In this document: piece by piece, positions 1 through 9,100 of the stretch
Layout: each line of letters begins with the position of its first letter
How positions within the stretch are numbered: the stretch's first letter is position 1
Assembly (NCBI RefSeq): GCF_009797935.1
Contig: NZ_VOLC01000014.1
Location: forward strand, 124,001 to 188,000
DNA length: 64,000 nt
Direction: 5' to 3'
DNA from: Lunatibacter salilacus
GTDB taxonomy: Bacteria > Bacteroidota > Bacteroidia > Cytophagales > Cyclobacteriaceae
Notes under the pieces: generated by a model
What the model was told of the DNA's origin: nothing
The model's input: only the letters and a program-made list of their open reading frames with translations
Databases searched by the model: none
Translations under genes and position numbers: made by a program

Positions 1-1
1 G

Positions 2-1045
2 GTGGGAATCGTCAGCTATGATCAAAAAAATATCTATGAAAAACTAGCCAGCAACAATGCTGCTCCTATTGACTGCCCAGAATCGGAATTTTTCATCCCG
101 GAGTTTCAAGTAATTTTTGACGGTGATCTAGCAACAATTATACATCCAAATGCTCGTCAAATTTTTAATGAAATTCAAAATTTCGAATTAAAGGTCCTTT
201 CACGCACTATTACCAATCCTACTGTTCATTCTTTACTTACCAAGGATGCATATTTCAAGACCTTTCATAAGATTCAGGAACATATTTTGGAAGGCGATAT
301 TTATGAAATGAATTATTGCATGGGCTTTGAAGGCACCTTTGAAACATTGGACGCTATCGGTTTTTACTTGAGACTATGCGAAAAGTCGCCAATGCCCTTT
401 AGTGCATTTTTTAAAGCAAAAAACAAATTGGTTTTAGGCGCATCTCCGGAGCGTTTTTTAAAAAGGGCTGGAAATAAACTCATTGCCCAACCCATTAAAG
501 GCAGTGTGAAAAGAGGAAATACACCTGCGGAAGATGATGCTCTCGCCGCTCAGTTGAGAAGCAGCGAAAAGGAACAGGCCGAGAACCTGATGATTGTAGA
601 TTTGATGCGCAATGATCTAGCAAAATTAGCACAACCGGGAAAAATAGTTGTAGAAGAATTATTTGGGATATATCAATTTAGACAAATTACCCAAATGATT
701 TCAACAGTATCTTGCGAGATGAAGCCAAACATATCGTTGGAGCAGGTGTTTAGGCAAACATTTCCGATGGGCAGCATGACGGGCGCACCAAAAATCAAAT
801 GCATGGAACTAATAGATCACTACGAAAATTTTAAAAGAGGCTGGTTTTCAGGATCAATTGGATATGTGGATGAGCAGGGAGACTTTGATTGGAACGTTAT
901 TATTAGGAGTGTGATTGTAGATAGAGAAGAAAAGAAATTTTATTTTGCCGTAGGAAGTGCCATTACCTCCGATGCGGATGCTGTCCAGGAATATGAAGAA
1001 TGCCAACTAAAGGCACAGGCGATTTTCGCCACACTTCTGGATTAA
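2..1045 (+). CDS. pabB: Aminodeoxychorismate synthase component I-like (chorismate-binding), 5' end cut by window
   Basis: This is a chorismate-binding enzyme of the PabB/TrpE/MenF family. It probably makes 4-amino-4-deoxychorismate for folate synthesis. Visible family motifs are PIKGS near residue 165, a NLMIVDLMRNDLAKL block near 195 and FPMGSMTGAPKIK near 255. The lysine in PIKGS occupies the position that is lysine in PabB and alanine in TrpE, which favours PabB. Only 347 residues are present, against roughly 420-470 in complete homologues, and the frame is open to the left edge. The GTG at position 2 is therefore unlikely to be the true start. No glutamine amidotransferase partner is visible in the window. 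A MenF- or salicylate-type enzyme is possible but less likely. Confidence 0.8.
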   Translation: MGIVSYDQKNIYEKLASNNAAPIDCPESEFFIPEFQVIFDGDLATIIHPNARQIFNEIQNFELKVLSRTITNPTVHSLLTKDAYFKTFHKIQEHILEGDIYEMNYCMGFEGTFETLDAIGFYLRLCEKSPMPFSAFFKAKNKLVLGASPERFLKRAGNKLIAQPIKGSVKRGNTPAEDDALAAQLRSSEKEQAENLMIVDLMRNDLAKLAQPGKIVVEELFGIYQFRQITQMISTVSCEMKPNISLEQVFRQTFPMGSMTGAPKIKCMELIDHYENFKRGWFSGSIGYVDEQGDFDWNVIIRSVIVDREEKKFYFAVGSAITSDADAVQEYEECQLKAQAIFATLLD

Positions 1046-1059
1046 TTCCACGATATAAT

Positions 1060-1067
1060 TATATTTG
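1060..1067 (+). promoter_or_regulatory. Candidate Bacteroidota -7 promoter element upstream of gdhA
   Basis: TATATTTG matches the Bacteroidota primary sigma factor -7 consensus TAnnTTTG. It lies just behind pabB and would give gdhA a leader of about 125 nt. A clear -33 TTTG is not seen, so the call rests on the -7 match. Confidence 0.35.
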
Positions 1068-1201
1068 CAAAAAACACTGACAATTCTATACTTCTTGGGA
1101 AATGTACTTTCTTGCTGAATTTTAGATTTTTCCTATTCCTCCTTATTATTGTAATTTAATTTCCTGCCTTGCTGGAAACACACTAAACCTGTAATTGTAA
1201 C

Positions 1202-2551
1202 ATGTCACAAATTGACTATGTATTATCCGCTATTAAAGAAAAAAACCCGGGTCAGCCTGAATTTCATCAGGCAGTATCGGAAGTATTTGACAGTATTCAC
1301 CCCATACTGGCATCCAATAAGCGTTACCTAGATGAGAAAGTCTTCGAACGCATGGCCGAACCCGAGAGGGTGATTAGTTTTCGGGTATGCTGGACAGATG
1401 ACAACAATGAAATCCACGTCAATAGGGGTTATCGGGTGCAGATGAATTCTGCGATGGGCCCGTACAAAGGCGGGCTCCGTTTTCACCCCACCCTCAATAT
1501 GAGTATTCTGAAGTTTTTGGCCTTTGAGCAGACTTTCAAAAATGCCCTTACCGGACTTCCTCTTGGAGCGGGGAAGGGTGGATCTGATTTTGATCCCAAG
1601 CATAAATCAGATCGGGAAATCATGCGATTTTGTCAGGCATGGATGATGGAGGCGCACCGACACATCGGACACTTTACGGATATTCCAGCGGGAGACATTG
1701 GAGTGGGCGAAAAAGAAATCGGATACCTTTTCGGTACTTTCAAAAAAATTAAAAACGAGTTTCAAGGCAGCATAACCGGAAAAGGCCCGCTTTGGGGAGG
1801 ATCAATTTTACGTCCGGAGGCTACTGGTTACGGATTGATTCATTTCGCTTCCTATATACTCGCCGAAATTAATGAAACACTTGAAAATAAAGTCTGTCTA
1901 GTCTCAGGTTCAGGAAACGTCTCCCAATTTGCCATGGAGAAATTGTTGGAAGATAAGGCCACTGTAGTAGGATTTTCGGATTCTACCGGATATATCCATG
2001 ATGAGGAAGGCGTGGATTGGCATAAACTGGCTTTTTTGAAAGAACTAAAAAATGTGAAACGGGAAAGCATTGAGGGGTATGCGGAAAAATTCCCTTCGGC
2101 TACTTTTTATAAGACAGGTGAAACAAACATCTGGTCTATACCAGCTGATTGTGCATTTCCCTGTGCTACCCAGAATGAAATGGATGAGAAAGATGTCAAA
2201 TTGTTGGAAAAAAATGGATTAATTCTAATCGCTGAGGGTGCCAATATGCCGCTCACTGACCCTGCAATCAAAGAAGTTCAACGGTCAGGAGTAATGTATG
2301 CACCCGGTAAAGCTGCTAATGCCGGGGGTGTTGCCATTTCAGGACTGGAAATGACTCAAAATCGGTTAGGAAGATACTGGTCTAGAGAGAGAATGGAAAA
2401 AGAATTGAAACTTATCATGCATGGTATCCATGAAAAATGCTTGGAAACCATCAAAAAAAATGATCTGATAGCACACGACTATCTAAACGCTGCTAATATA
2501 GCCGGATTCGAAAGGGTTGCTAAAGCAATGCTAGCCCAAGGATCCTGGTAG
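1202..2551 (+). CDS. gdhA: NADP-type glutamate dehydrogenase
   Basis: Glutamate dehydrogenase interconverts 2-oxoglutarate plus ammonium and glutamate in the cytoplasm. The 449-residue length is that of the hexameric bacterial GdhA class. The substrate site is recognisable from GGLRFHP near residue 90 and the glycine-rich LGAGKGGSDFDPK near 122-134, which carries the catalytic lysine region. The Rossmann part contains SGSGNVSQFA near 235. The C-terminal block PGKAANAGGVAISGLEM is typical of the family. The ATG start at 1202 puts the usual N-terminal helix in place. The gene is monocistronic, with a strong terminator directly after the stop. The small-subunit hexameric type is usually NADP-dependent and biosynthetic; cofactor choice was not verified. 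Confidence 0.95.
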   Translation: MSQIDYVLSAIKEKNPGQPEFHQAVSEVFDSIHPILASNKRYLDEKVFERMAEPERVISFRVCWTDDNNEIHVNRGYRVQMNSAMGPYKGGLRFHPTLNMSILKFLAFEQTFKNALTGLPLGAGKGGSDFDPKHKSDREIMRFCQAWMMEAHRHIGHFTDIPAGDIGVGEKEIGYLFGTFKKIKNEFQGSITGKGPLWGGSILRPEATGYGLIHFASYILAEINETLENKVCLVSGSGNVSQFAMEKLLEDKATVVGFSDSTGYIHDEEGVDWHKLAFLKELKNVKRESIEGYAEKFPSATFYKTGETNIWSIPADCAFPCATQNEMDEKDVKLLEKNGLILIAEGANMPLTDPAIKEVQRSGVMYAPGKAANAGGVAISGLEMTQNRLGRYWSRERMEKELKLIMHGIHEKCLETIKKNDLIAHDYLNAANIAGFERVAKAMLAQGSW

Positions 2552-2560
2552 GGTTACAAA

Positions 2561-2588
2561 AAAAAGCGGGAAATTCCCGCTTTTTTTT
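2561..2588 (+). terminator. Rho-independent terminator of gdhA
   Basis: A GCGGG/CCCGC stem extended by A-T pairs, with an AAATT loop and a run of eight T, starts ten bases after the gdhA stop. Confidence 0.9.
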
Positions 2589-2667
2589 CTGTCTCCTTTA
2601 CTTCCAATCGGTCACTTAAGTCTTCCTCGTCGTAGAGTGGTTGCTTTTCTTCTCCCAACATTATCCC

Positions 2668-3771
2668 ATGACAATCGTTAGGAAAATAATTCATGTAGAT
2701 ATGGATGCATTTTTTGCTTCTGTGGAGCAAATGGATTTTCCTGACCTTCGGGGCAAGCCGGTGGCTGTGGGCGGTAATAGGGAACGTGGAGTAGTGGCTG
2801 CGGCAAGTTATGAAGCCCGAAAATTTGGAGTAAAATCTGCCATGTCATCAAAAATAGCCGCACTCAAATGTCCCTCATTGATATTTGTAAAACCACGCTT
2901 TGAGCGGTATAAGGTACTGTCTGTGCAAATCCGGGATATCTTTTTTGCCTACACCGACTTGGTCGAACCGCTTTCGCTGGATGAAGCATTCCTTGATGTA
3001 ACTGAAAACAAATTTAATCTCCCGTCAGCCACCCTGATTGCCAAAGAAATTAGAGCCCGTATCAAAGCTGAAATCGGGTTAAATGCTTCGGCGGGAATTT
3101 CTTACAATAAATTCTTGGCCAAAGTGGCATCGGACATCAATAAGCCAAACGGGCAGGCAGTAATCACTCCCCGCCAAGCTACTGAATTCCTGGAGAAACT
3201 CGAAATCGAACGTTTTTTTGGTATTGGAAAAGTCACTTCTGAAAAGATGAAAAAACTCGGGATTCATAACGGCCTAGATTTAAAACAATATTCTTTGGAT
3301 TTTTTGACTAGGCGGTTTGGCAAGTCGGGGTTACATTATTACAACATTGTAAGGGGTATCCATGAAAGCCCCGTAAACCCCCATAGGGATAGAAAGTCCC
3401 TGAGTGTGGAAAATACCTTTGAGAAAGATATTCATTTGGAAACCGAATTAGATCAGGTTCGTAGCGATCTTCTGGATGAACTTTTTAGACGAATCGAAAA
3501 AAACAAGGTTCAAGGCAGGACGCTGACGCTGAAACTCAAATACAAGGACTTCACACAACAGACAAGAAGCAAAACTCTGAATCGGTTCCTGACACAGGAA
3601 GACATTAGAGTCCTTTCGAAGGAGCTTATTTACCAAGAATCCCTGAAAATGCCGATCAGATTGATGGGGCTGGGTCTTTCAAATTTTGACCAGGAAGAAG
3701 AAAAAGCAGGTATTCAATTAGTATTTGAACGTTTTTTTGAGGACAGTACAGATCAAAGCAACGAAGATTGA
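2668..3771 (+). CDS. dinB: DNA polymerase IV (Y-family)
   Basis: An error-prone translesion DNA polymerase. The palm motifs are intact: HVDMDAFFASVEQ at the N-terminus carries the first metal-binding aspartate, and LSLDEAFLDVT near residue 100 carries the second acidic pair. SAGISYNKFLAKVASDINKP near 140 is the family fingerprint. The C-terminal little-finger region is present, but I see no clear beta-clamp peptide. The frame is open from a TTG at 2641. I chose the ATG at 2668 because homologues begin a few residues before the HVDMDAFF motif. It stands alone between the gdhA terminator and the convergent tamL. Confidence 0.93.
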   Translation: MTIVRKIIHVDMDAFFASVEQMDFPDLRGKPVAVGGNRERGVVAAASYEARKFGVKSAMSSKIAALKCPSLIFVKPRFERYKVLSVQIRDIFFAYTDLVEPLSLDEAFLDVTENKFNLPSATLIAKEIRARIKAEIGLNASAGISYNKFLAKVASDINKPNGQAVITPRQATEFLEKLEIERFFGIGKVTSEKMKKLGIHNGLDLKQYSLDFLTRRFGKSGLHYYNIVRGIHESPVNPHRDRKSLSVENTFEKDIHLETELDQVRSDLLDELFRRIEKNKVQGRTLTLKLKYKDFTQQTRSKTLNRFLTQEDIRVLSKELIYQESLKMPIRLMGLGLSNFDQEEEKAGIQLVFERFFEDSTDQSNED

Positions 3772-3865
3772 AAAAGCCTTCGTTCCTGCCTCATTAATCT
3801 ATTAATATTTGGCCACTCCAACCTCCACTACAAGATTTAACCAAAAATTCCCAACGGGCGCAACT

Positions 3866-6169
3866 TTAGAACGGATACCCAATCGCAAAGTTAAAAATCA
3901 GATTTTGCCTTCTCCATTCTCCATCTTTGATGCGGAAGCTTCTCTCCCATCGCTCTCCAGCAGGTTCATAGGGTTTTCGGATAGGAGTGGCTAAATCAAA
4001 TCTCAACACAAAAAAATCAACATCTATTCGCAAACCCAATCCTACCCCTACGCCGAGTTCCTTCATCCAGTTGGAGGAAATCTTACCCCCAGGGAGGGCC
4101 GGATTATCATTGACCAACCATACATTGCCTGCGTCAGCAAAAAGAGCTCCCTTGAAAAAAGAAACAATAGGAAATCGGTACTCGATATTGCCCTCTAGAC
4201 GGATATCTCCAGCTTGATCGAAAAATCCACCCACCCCTACATTCTCCGGGGCATAGGAACCCGGCCCCAAGGATCTAATTCGAAATGCTCGAACACTGTT
4301 CGGTCCACCGGCAAAAAACTGTTTGACAAAAGGTAGAGAAACCGAATTTCCATACGGAAGGCCAACGCCCCCAAACAACCGGGTGGCAATTACACTTTCT
4401 TCTGAAAAACGCAGGTAATACCTGAAATCAATATCTCCTTTATTATACTGTGCGTAGTTAAAACCCAAAAACTGATTTGCATTATCCGAGCTGACCATTT
4501 TATTAAGCAAGTTTATTCCCGCACCAGAAAAATCAAGATTGGCGCCGAAGAAGATGCTGTGTGTTCTGAAAGTGTCCATTAGCTTGTTGTACGAAAAACT
4601 ATAGGTGACCCCAGCAATAAACTGCTGCTCAAAACTTAGCCTTAAAAATGGGTTGTTTTCCAAAATATCCTCAAATACAGGGCTGGTACGGGACAGATTT
4701 ACGAAATTCAGCGATATAGGGTTAATCTCATGATAGACAAATCGGTTGGCATTCCAGAAATATCCATAGGAAGCGGAAACGGAATTTAACCGATATAGAC
4801 CTCTTCTATCCTGATACTCGGTCCCCAAACTGATTTTTGTCTTCGGCACTGAATAGGCAAAACGCTCTTTAATATCTATGGGAAAAACCACTCTAGGGAA
4901 AATCAAATCTCCTTTCAAGCCCAGTTCGAACGAACTCAACCCTTCTCTTTCCCCACTTGCAATCTGGGTTTCGTAAGCGAATTTACTTGTGATATTGAGA
5001 ATTTCACCACCATGAAACAGGTTCCTATTTCTATAACTAAGCAACAAGGCAGGACCCGCAAAGTTGTTCGATTTGGACACTCCCTGAAGTTCCACTCTTA
5101 CCGAACGCTTATTAAGGGGAGAAAGGTAGATATTGGCGTCCAAAAAACCTTTGCCATCCTCTGATATACTGTCCAGTTCATCATATCGGATATTTACATA
5201 CCGGTAGTTCCCTATCCCCGAAATTCGGTTACTTGTTAATTTGGACCTTTCTGCATTATATAATTCGCCTTCATCCAAGAGGATGTATTCCTCCAAGCGG
5301 TCGGGTCTAAAAGCTATTGGTTTATCTTGAATAAACTCGATGCCTCTTATTATAGTTGTATCACGGGAATCTTCTAAGCTATCCAACGTATAATTGGGAT
5401 ATATGCGGATATTACGAATTTCATAAGGTCTTAATCCTTCGGAGGGAGCTCCTCTTTTAGGACGCAAATACAAGTCAATCCCTCTATCCTCGTATTGGTT
5501 GGTATCAGATTCGAAAATCAAGAAATCAGGATTGAAGTTGTAAAATCCCTTGTTTTTCAATTCCAAATCCAATCTCTCACGCTCTCCCCTTAATTTGGCA
5601 AGTTGGAATCTGTCGCCAACTTTTATGTCGGTATCCTCCATCAACTCCTGAATTTCACTGTCTATCTGACTTGAGTCATGATCATAAGTGTATTCTTTCA
5701 AGGTATAGGGTTTTTTTAGTTCCAACTCATACTTCACACCAGCTTTATAGTTACCTCTATTTATTTCAGAATCGACTTCGGAATAAAAAAACCCGTTATT
5801 TTCCAATCGGTTTAGAAGCAATGACTCCGTCTGAGGCACATTTACATCTTTCAAATAGACGGGTTCCTCTCCAATTTTATTTTTCAAAAACCGATTAATA
5901 AACCCAGGCTTTTCTTTGCTGCCCTTAAAATGAGCCCAAAGAGGAATGTACATGCCCAGTATTTTTGTATTGGGTTGCGGCCTAAAAAGACTTTCCAATT
6001 CCCTATCTACTGATTTCCAATCTTGTATTCCAGAGGGCCTATCCACCTTTAAATTTGCGCCCGTATATAAAAATTCGTCTTCAGGGATGTATTTTTTGAC
6101 ATTACAACCCGAGGCAAGGGCACAAAACCCTATTAAAAAACATAACATCCTTAAAATCTTTACCTTCAT
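3866..6169 (-). CDS. tamL: TamL: Omp85-family outer-membrane lipoprotein (BamA/TamA superfamily)
   Basis: A 767-residue Omp85-type protein with a lipoprotein signal (ALASGC, Cys22), POTRA-like N-terminal half and a C-terminal 16-strand barrel ending in aromatic residues (AIGYPF). The barrel contains FAGGPNSVRAFRIRSLGPG, the family's conserved loop region. A lipid anchor plus an Omp85 barrel is the hallmark of TamL, the Bacteroidota counterpart of TamA. It should act in the outer membrane with TamB in envelope biogenesis. The frame stays open 21 codons upstream, overlapping tamB. I chose the ATG at 6169 because it gives a proper lipoprotein signal and lies 25 bases after the tamB stop, consistent with one operon. 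Confidence 0.88.
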   Translation of the reverse strand: MKVKILRMLCFLIGFCALASGCNVKKYIPEDEFLYTGANLKVDRPSGIQDWKSVDRELESLFRPQPNTKILGMYIPLWAHFKGSKEKPGFINRFLKNKIGEEPVYLKDVNVPQTESLLLNRLENNGFFYSEVDSEINRGNYKAGVKYELELKKPYTLKEYTYDHDSSQIDSEIQELMEDTDIKVGDRFQLAKLRGERERLDLELKNKGFYNFNPDFLIFESDTNQYEDRGIDLYLRPKRGAPSEGLRPYEIRNIRIYPNYTLDSLEDSRDTTIIRGIEFIQDKPIAFRPDRLEEYILLDEGELYNAERSKLTSNRISGIGNYRYVNIRYDELDSISEDGKGFLDANIYLSPLNKRSVRVELQGVSKSNNFAGPALLLSYRNRNLFHGGEILNITSKFAYETQIASGEREGLSSFELGLKGDLIFPRVVFPIDIKERFAYSVPKTKISLGTEYQDRRGLYRLNSVSASYGYFWNANRFVYHEINPISLNFVNLSRTSPVFEDILENNPFLRLSFEQQFIAGVTYSFSYNKLMDTFRTHSIFFGANLDFSGAGINLLNKMVSSDNANQFLGFNYAQYNKGDIDFRYYLRFSEESVIATRLFGGVGLPYGNSVSLPFVKQFFAGGPNSVRAFRIRSLGPGSYAPENVGVGGFFDQAGDIRLEGNIEYRFPIVSFFKGALFADAGNVWLVNDNPALPGGKISSNWMKELGVGVGLGLRIDVDFFVLRFDLATPIRKPYEPAGERWERSFRIKDGEWRRQNLIFNFAIGYPF

Positions 6170-6194
6170 GGTGTAAAAATCTATATGAAAATAA

Positions 6195-9100
6195 TTAATC
6201 ATCATTACCCTCCTCAATTTCATCAGGTTCATCTTTACCTTCTTCGTCTTCTTTGATGGCGTTTAGGACAGATTTTCTTTGCCGCTCTATTCCCTTCCAT
6301 AGTTCGGGGAATTTGTTGAACTCTCTGTTAAAAATCACAGACATTCCTGTAATCACCAATTGACCGTCTATGAAACTTTCAAATTGGTTTTTTCTGAAGG
6401 CCCTTAATCTATATCTTCCGTTTTCTGTCAGGAGGTATTCTATACTGACATTGCCCAAAAGTGCGTTGCCTCTATCCATTGTTTGGGAACTTCCTTCAAT
6501 ATCAATTTGGCTTCCCACTTGTACAATCAATCTATCATCCATAAATCGTGAACTTGCGTTGACGTTTAATTGGGTCCTATCTTGAGGCGCACCTGTTTGG
6601 TAGTCTGTGAAGGTGTCTAAATCAAAGTCCAAATCGATTCCACTTTTTCCCAGCACATTATCAGATAGGCTATTGAGCTGGCCGGATAGAAGTTGACTCA
6701 CACTGGATCGGGCTATCCCGGCTGCGCCCCCACCACCACCATCTCCCCCTCTATCCGGGAAAAACCGGTTTAAAACCATCAATGAAAACACCTGGCGATT
6801 AAGCTCTCCTTCCTGATTGTTCAACATCTGAATCTGCCCATACACATTTCCTCCCGCCGCACCACGCTGTTGTTCGGGCATATCCAAGCGGAAGGAGGGT
6901 GACAACCGGGTTAGGTTCCCGTCAATATTTAAGTAAACCAAGAAAGGAAGTTCCTGATTGTATTGCGCATTTGCTTCAGCGCCCATACCGGATGTTTGAG
7001 CTGCCATCAATTCCGCCGCCGAGGTGCGAACCCGATAAAGCGCCACCATATTCAGGCTAGCATCCAAGGGATCTCCCGCCCAAGTAATGGTACTTCCTTC
7101 CTGAATCTCAAACCTTCTACTAACGAGATTGTATAAGCTCATTTCGTAATGTCCTCCTGTTAACTCGTACGACCCTGTAAGTGTAATTCTGCCGTTCGGA
7201 TCAAAATTAAGTGTTAAATTGGCTTCTCCCGAAACCAGAAGATTGTCACCTGATCTCTCATCTATAATTATGTTAAATGAAGCATCTGGATCTACCTCCA
7301 ATACGGCCGCCAATTGATAGCCAGTTAGGCCTGTATTGCCTACTTCCATATCCCGTCGTGTAAGAATATCGTCCGGATCTTGCCGATTTACAAACAGAAC
7401 AACCCCATCCCGCTCGACAATATCCAGCTGCGTCTCCGGGATGATAAAGGTAAGCTCTGTCCCGCTTTTCACCTTCAGCCTGGCATTCACTCTAGGAAGA
7501 TTCAGATCACCCTTAATGTCCAAATTCGCATCTATAATGCCTCGACCAAAAAACAGCTCATTATCCTCCCTTGTAGAATTTAGGACCCTAAAATTATCGG
7601 CAACGAGTCTAAGGTCAAAAGATGGGTTGGCTAGTTCTTCTGTACCTACAGATCCGGAGATGACGAAGGTATTCCCCCCCTGATCATTTACCGTGAAATC
7701 ATCCAAATAAACACCTTCATTATTTAGACGGACAGTCTCATTAGCCACGGTGTATTTGGAATTGATGGCATTAATGGTAATGCCAAAGTCATTAAAAGAG
7801 AATTCTCCTTCATAGATGGGATTTGCCGTAGTGCCTGATACTTTAGCATTTCCTGAAATACTTCCTTCACCATCTCTAAGCTGTTCGGCAAGCATACCTT
7901 GTAGAACATCGGCTCTCAGTTCATTTAAATCAAAGTTCAAGTTCAATTCTGCCCCTGTCTCAGCAGCAGTGTAGTCACCTTCAAGATCAAAGTCAATACC
8001 TCCGTCTTTAAGAGCTAATAAAAAATTATAGGATGCATCACCTACCGATTCCGCATCCAAACTAAAATTACCCAAAGGTACTTCGAATACAGCTAATTCA
8101 TTAATTTTCAAATCAGCCAAAATACCTGTAGCACCAAATGGATTTTCCAAAACAAATCTACCATCCACAAATCCTGTAGCTATAAGAGAGTCGGGATTAA
8201 GCAGGCTGGTAAATGTCCCAAGTCTAAATTCCTGAAAATCAATCCCGATGTGTTCATTTGTGATATCCTCCAAATCGCTGCTAACCAATAGCCTTTGATT
8301 ATTACGAATTAACTCAAATTTCTGAAAATCTATCCAACCACTTCCATAGCGAATACTATTTTCGGGGGATATCTCCCACTCCTTTTTATTAAAAATCAAG
8401 TTTTTAGGGTCAATACGAAGTTGCAATGTGTCGGAATCATTGGAAATGTTCCAATGGACATGCACCAAAGTTTCATCACCATCATACGACAAAAAATCCA
8501 GGTCAAATAAATGATCTTCCAACTTTCCATCAACGTATGTCCTTCCCATTGATAAGACTCCTGACTCTAAAGACACCAAGCCTGCTTGGATCTCAAACTC
8601 ACTACCCTGCCCGTTAGCACGAACACCAAGGCTGTCAATTTCAATACCTGAATAGATCATGGAGGGTAAATCAATCCGAGCATCGAAAGTATTCCCTAAT
8701 TCGTCAAATTCGACGGAAAGTTTGAACGTTTCCCAACTTTCCAATCCTGGCAGAATTAATTGTTCCAATACTTGGGAACGGGGAATGTCGACATTCAATT
8801 TCAACAGGACCAGTGAATCTGCCGTATAGCCCAATAGACTATCCCCCAAAACCCTCCCAAAATAATTGGAAAAAGCCTGAAAAGCCTGATCGGGGGCAGA
8901 GTTTGACTCCAGTTCCAAATTCATGATCGAGCTTTGCAAAGTTGCTACGGTAAGCGTGTCTCCCACAGAAGCAACTATATCAAACCCTTCAATTAAAATA
9001 GGTCGATCTTCCAACACCAAAGTGCCCTCCTCCAATATGGTCCTTAATTCAAAATTATCCAGATTGCCCTCCCAATTTACCTTGTAGTGGATTCTCGCCT

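Noticed and set aside
7336-7683. 115-codon plus-strand frame inside tamB
   Set aside because: Antisense shadow of the very long tamB frame: Ser/Arg/Leu-rich with no independent signals.
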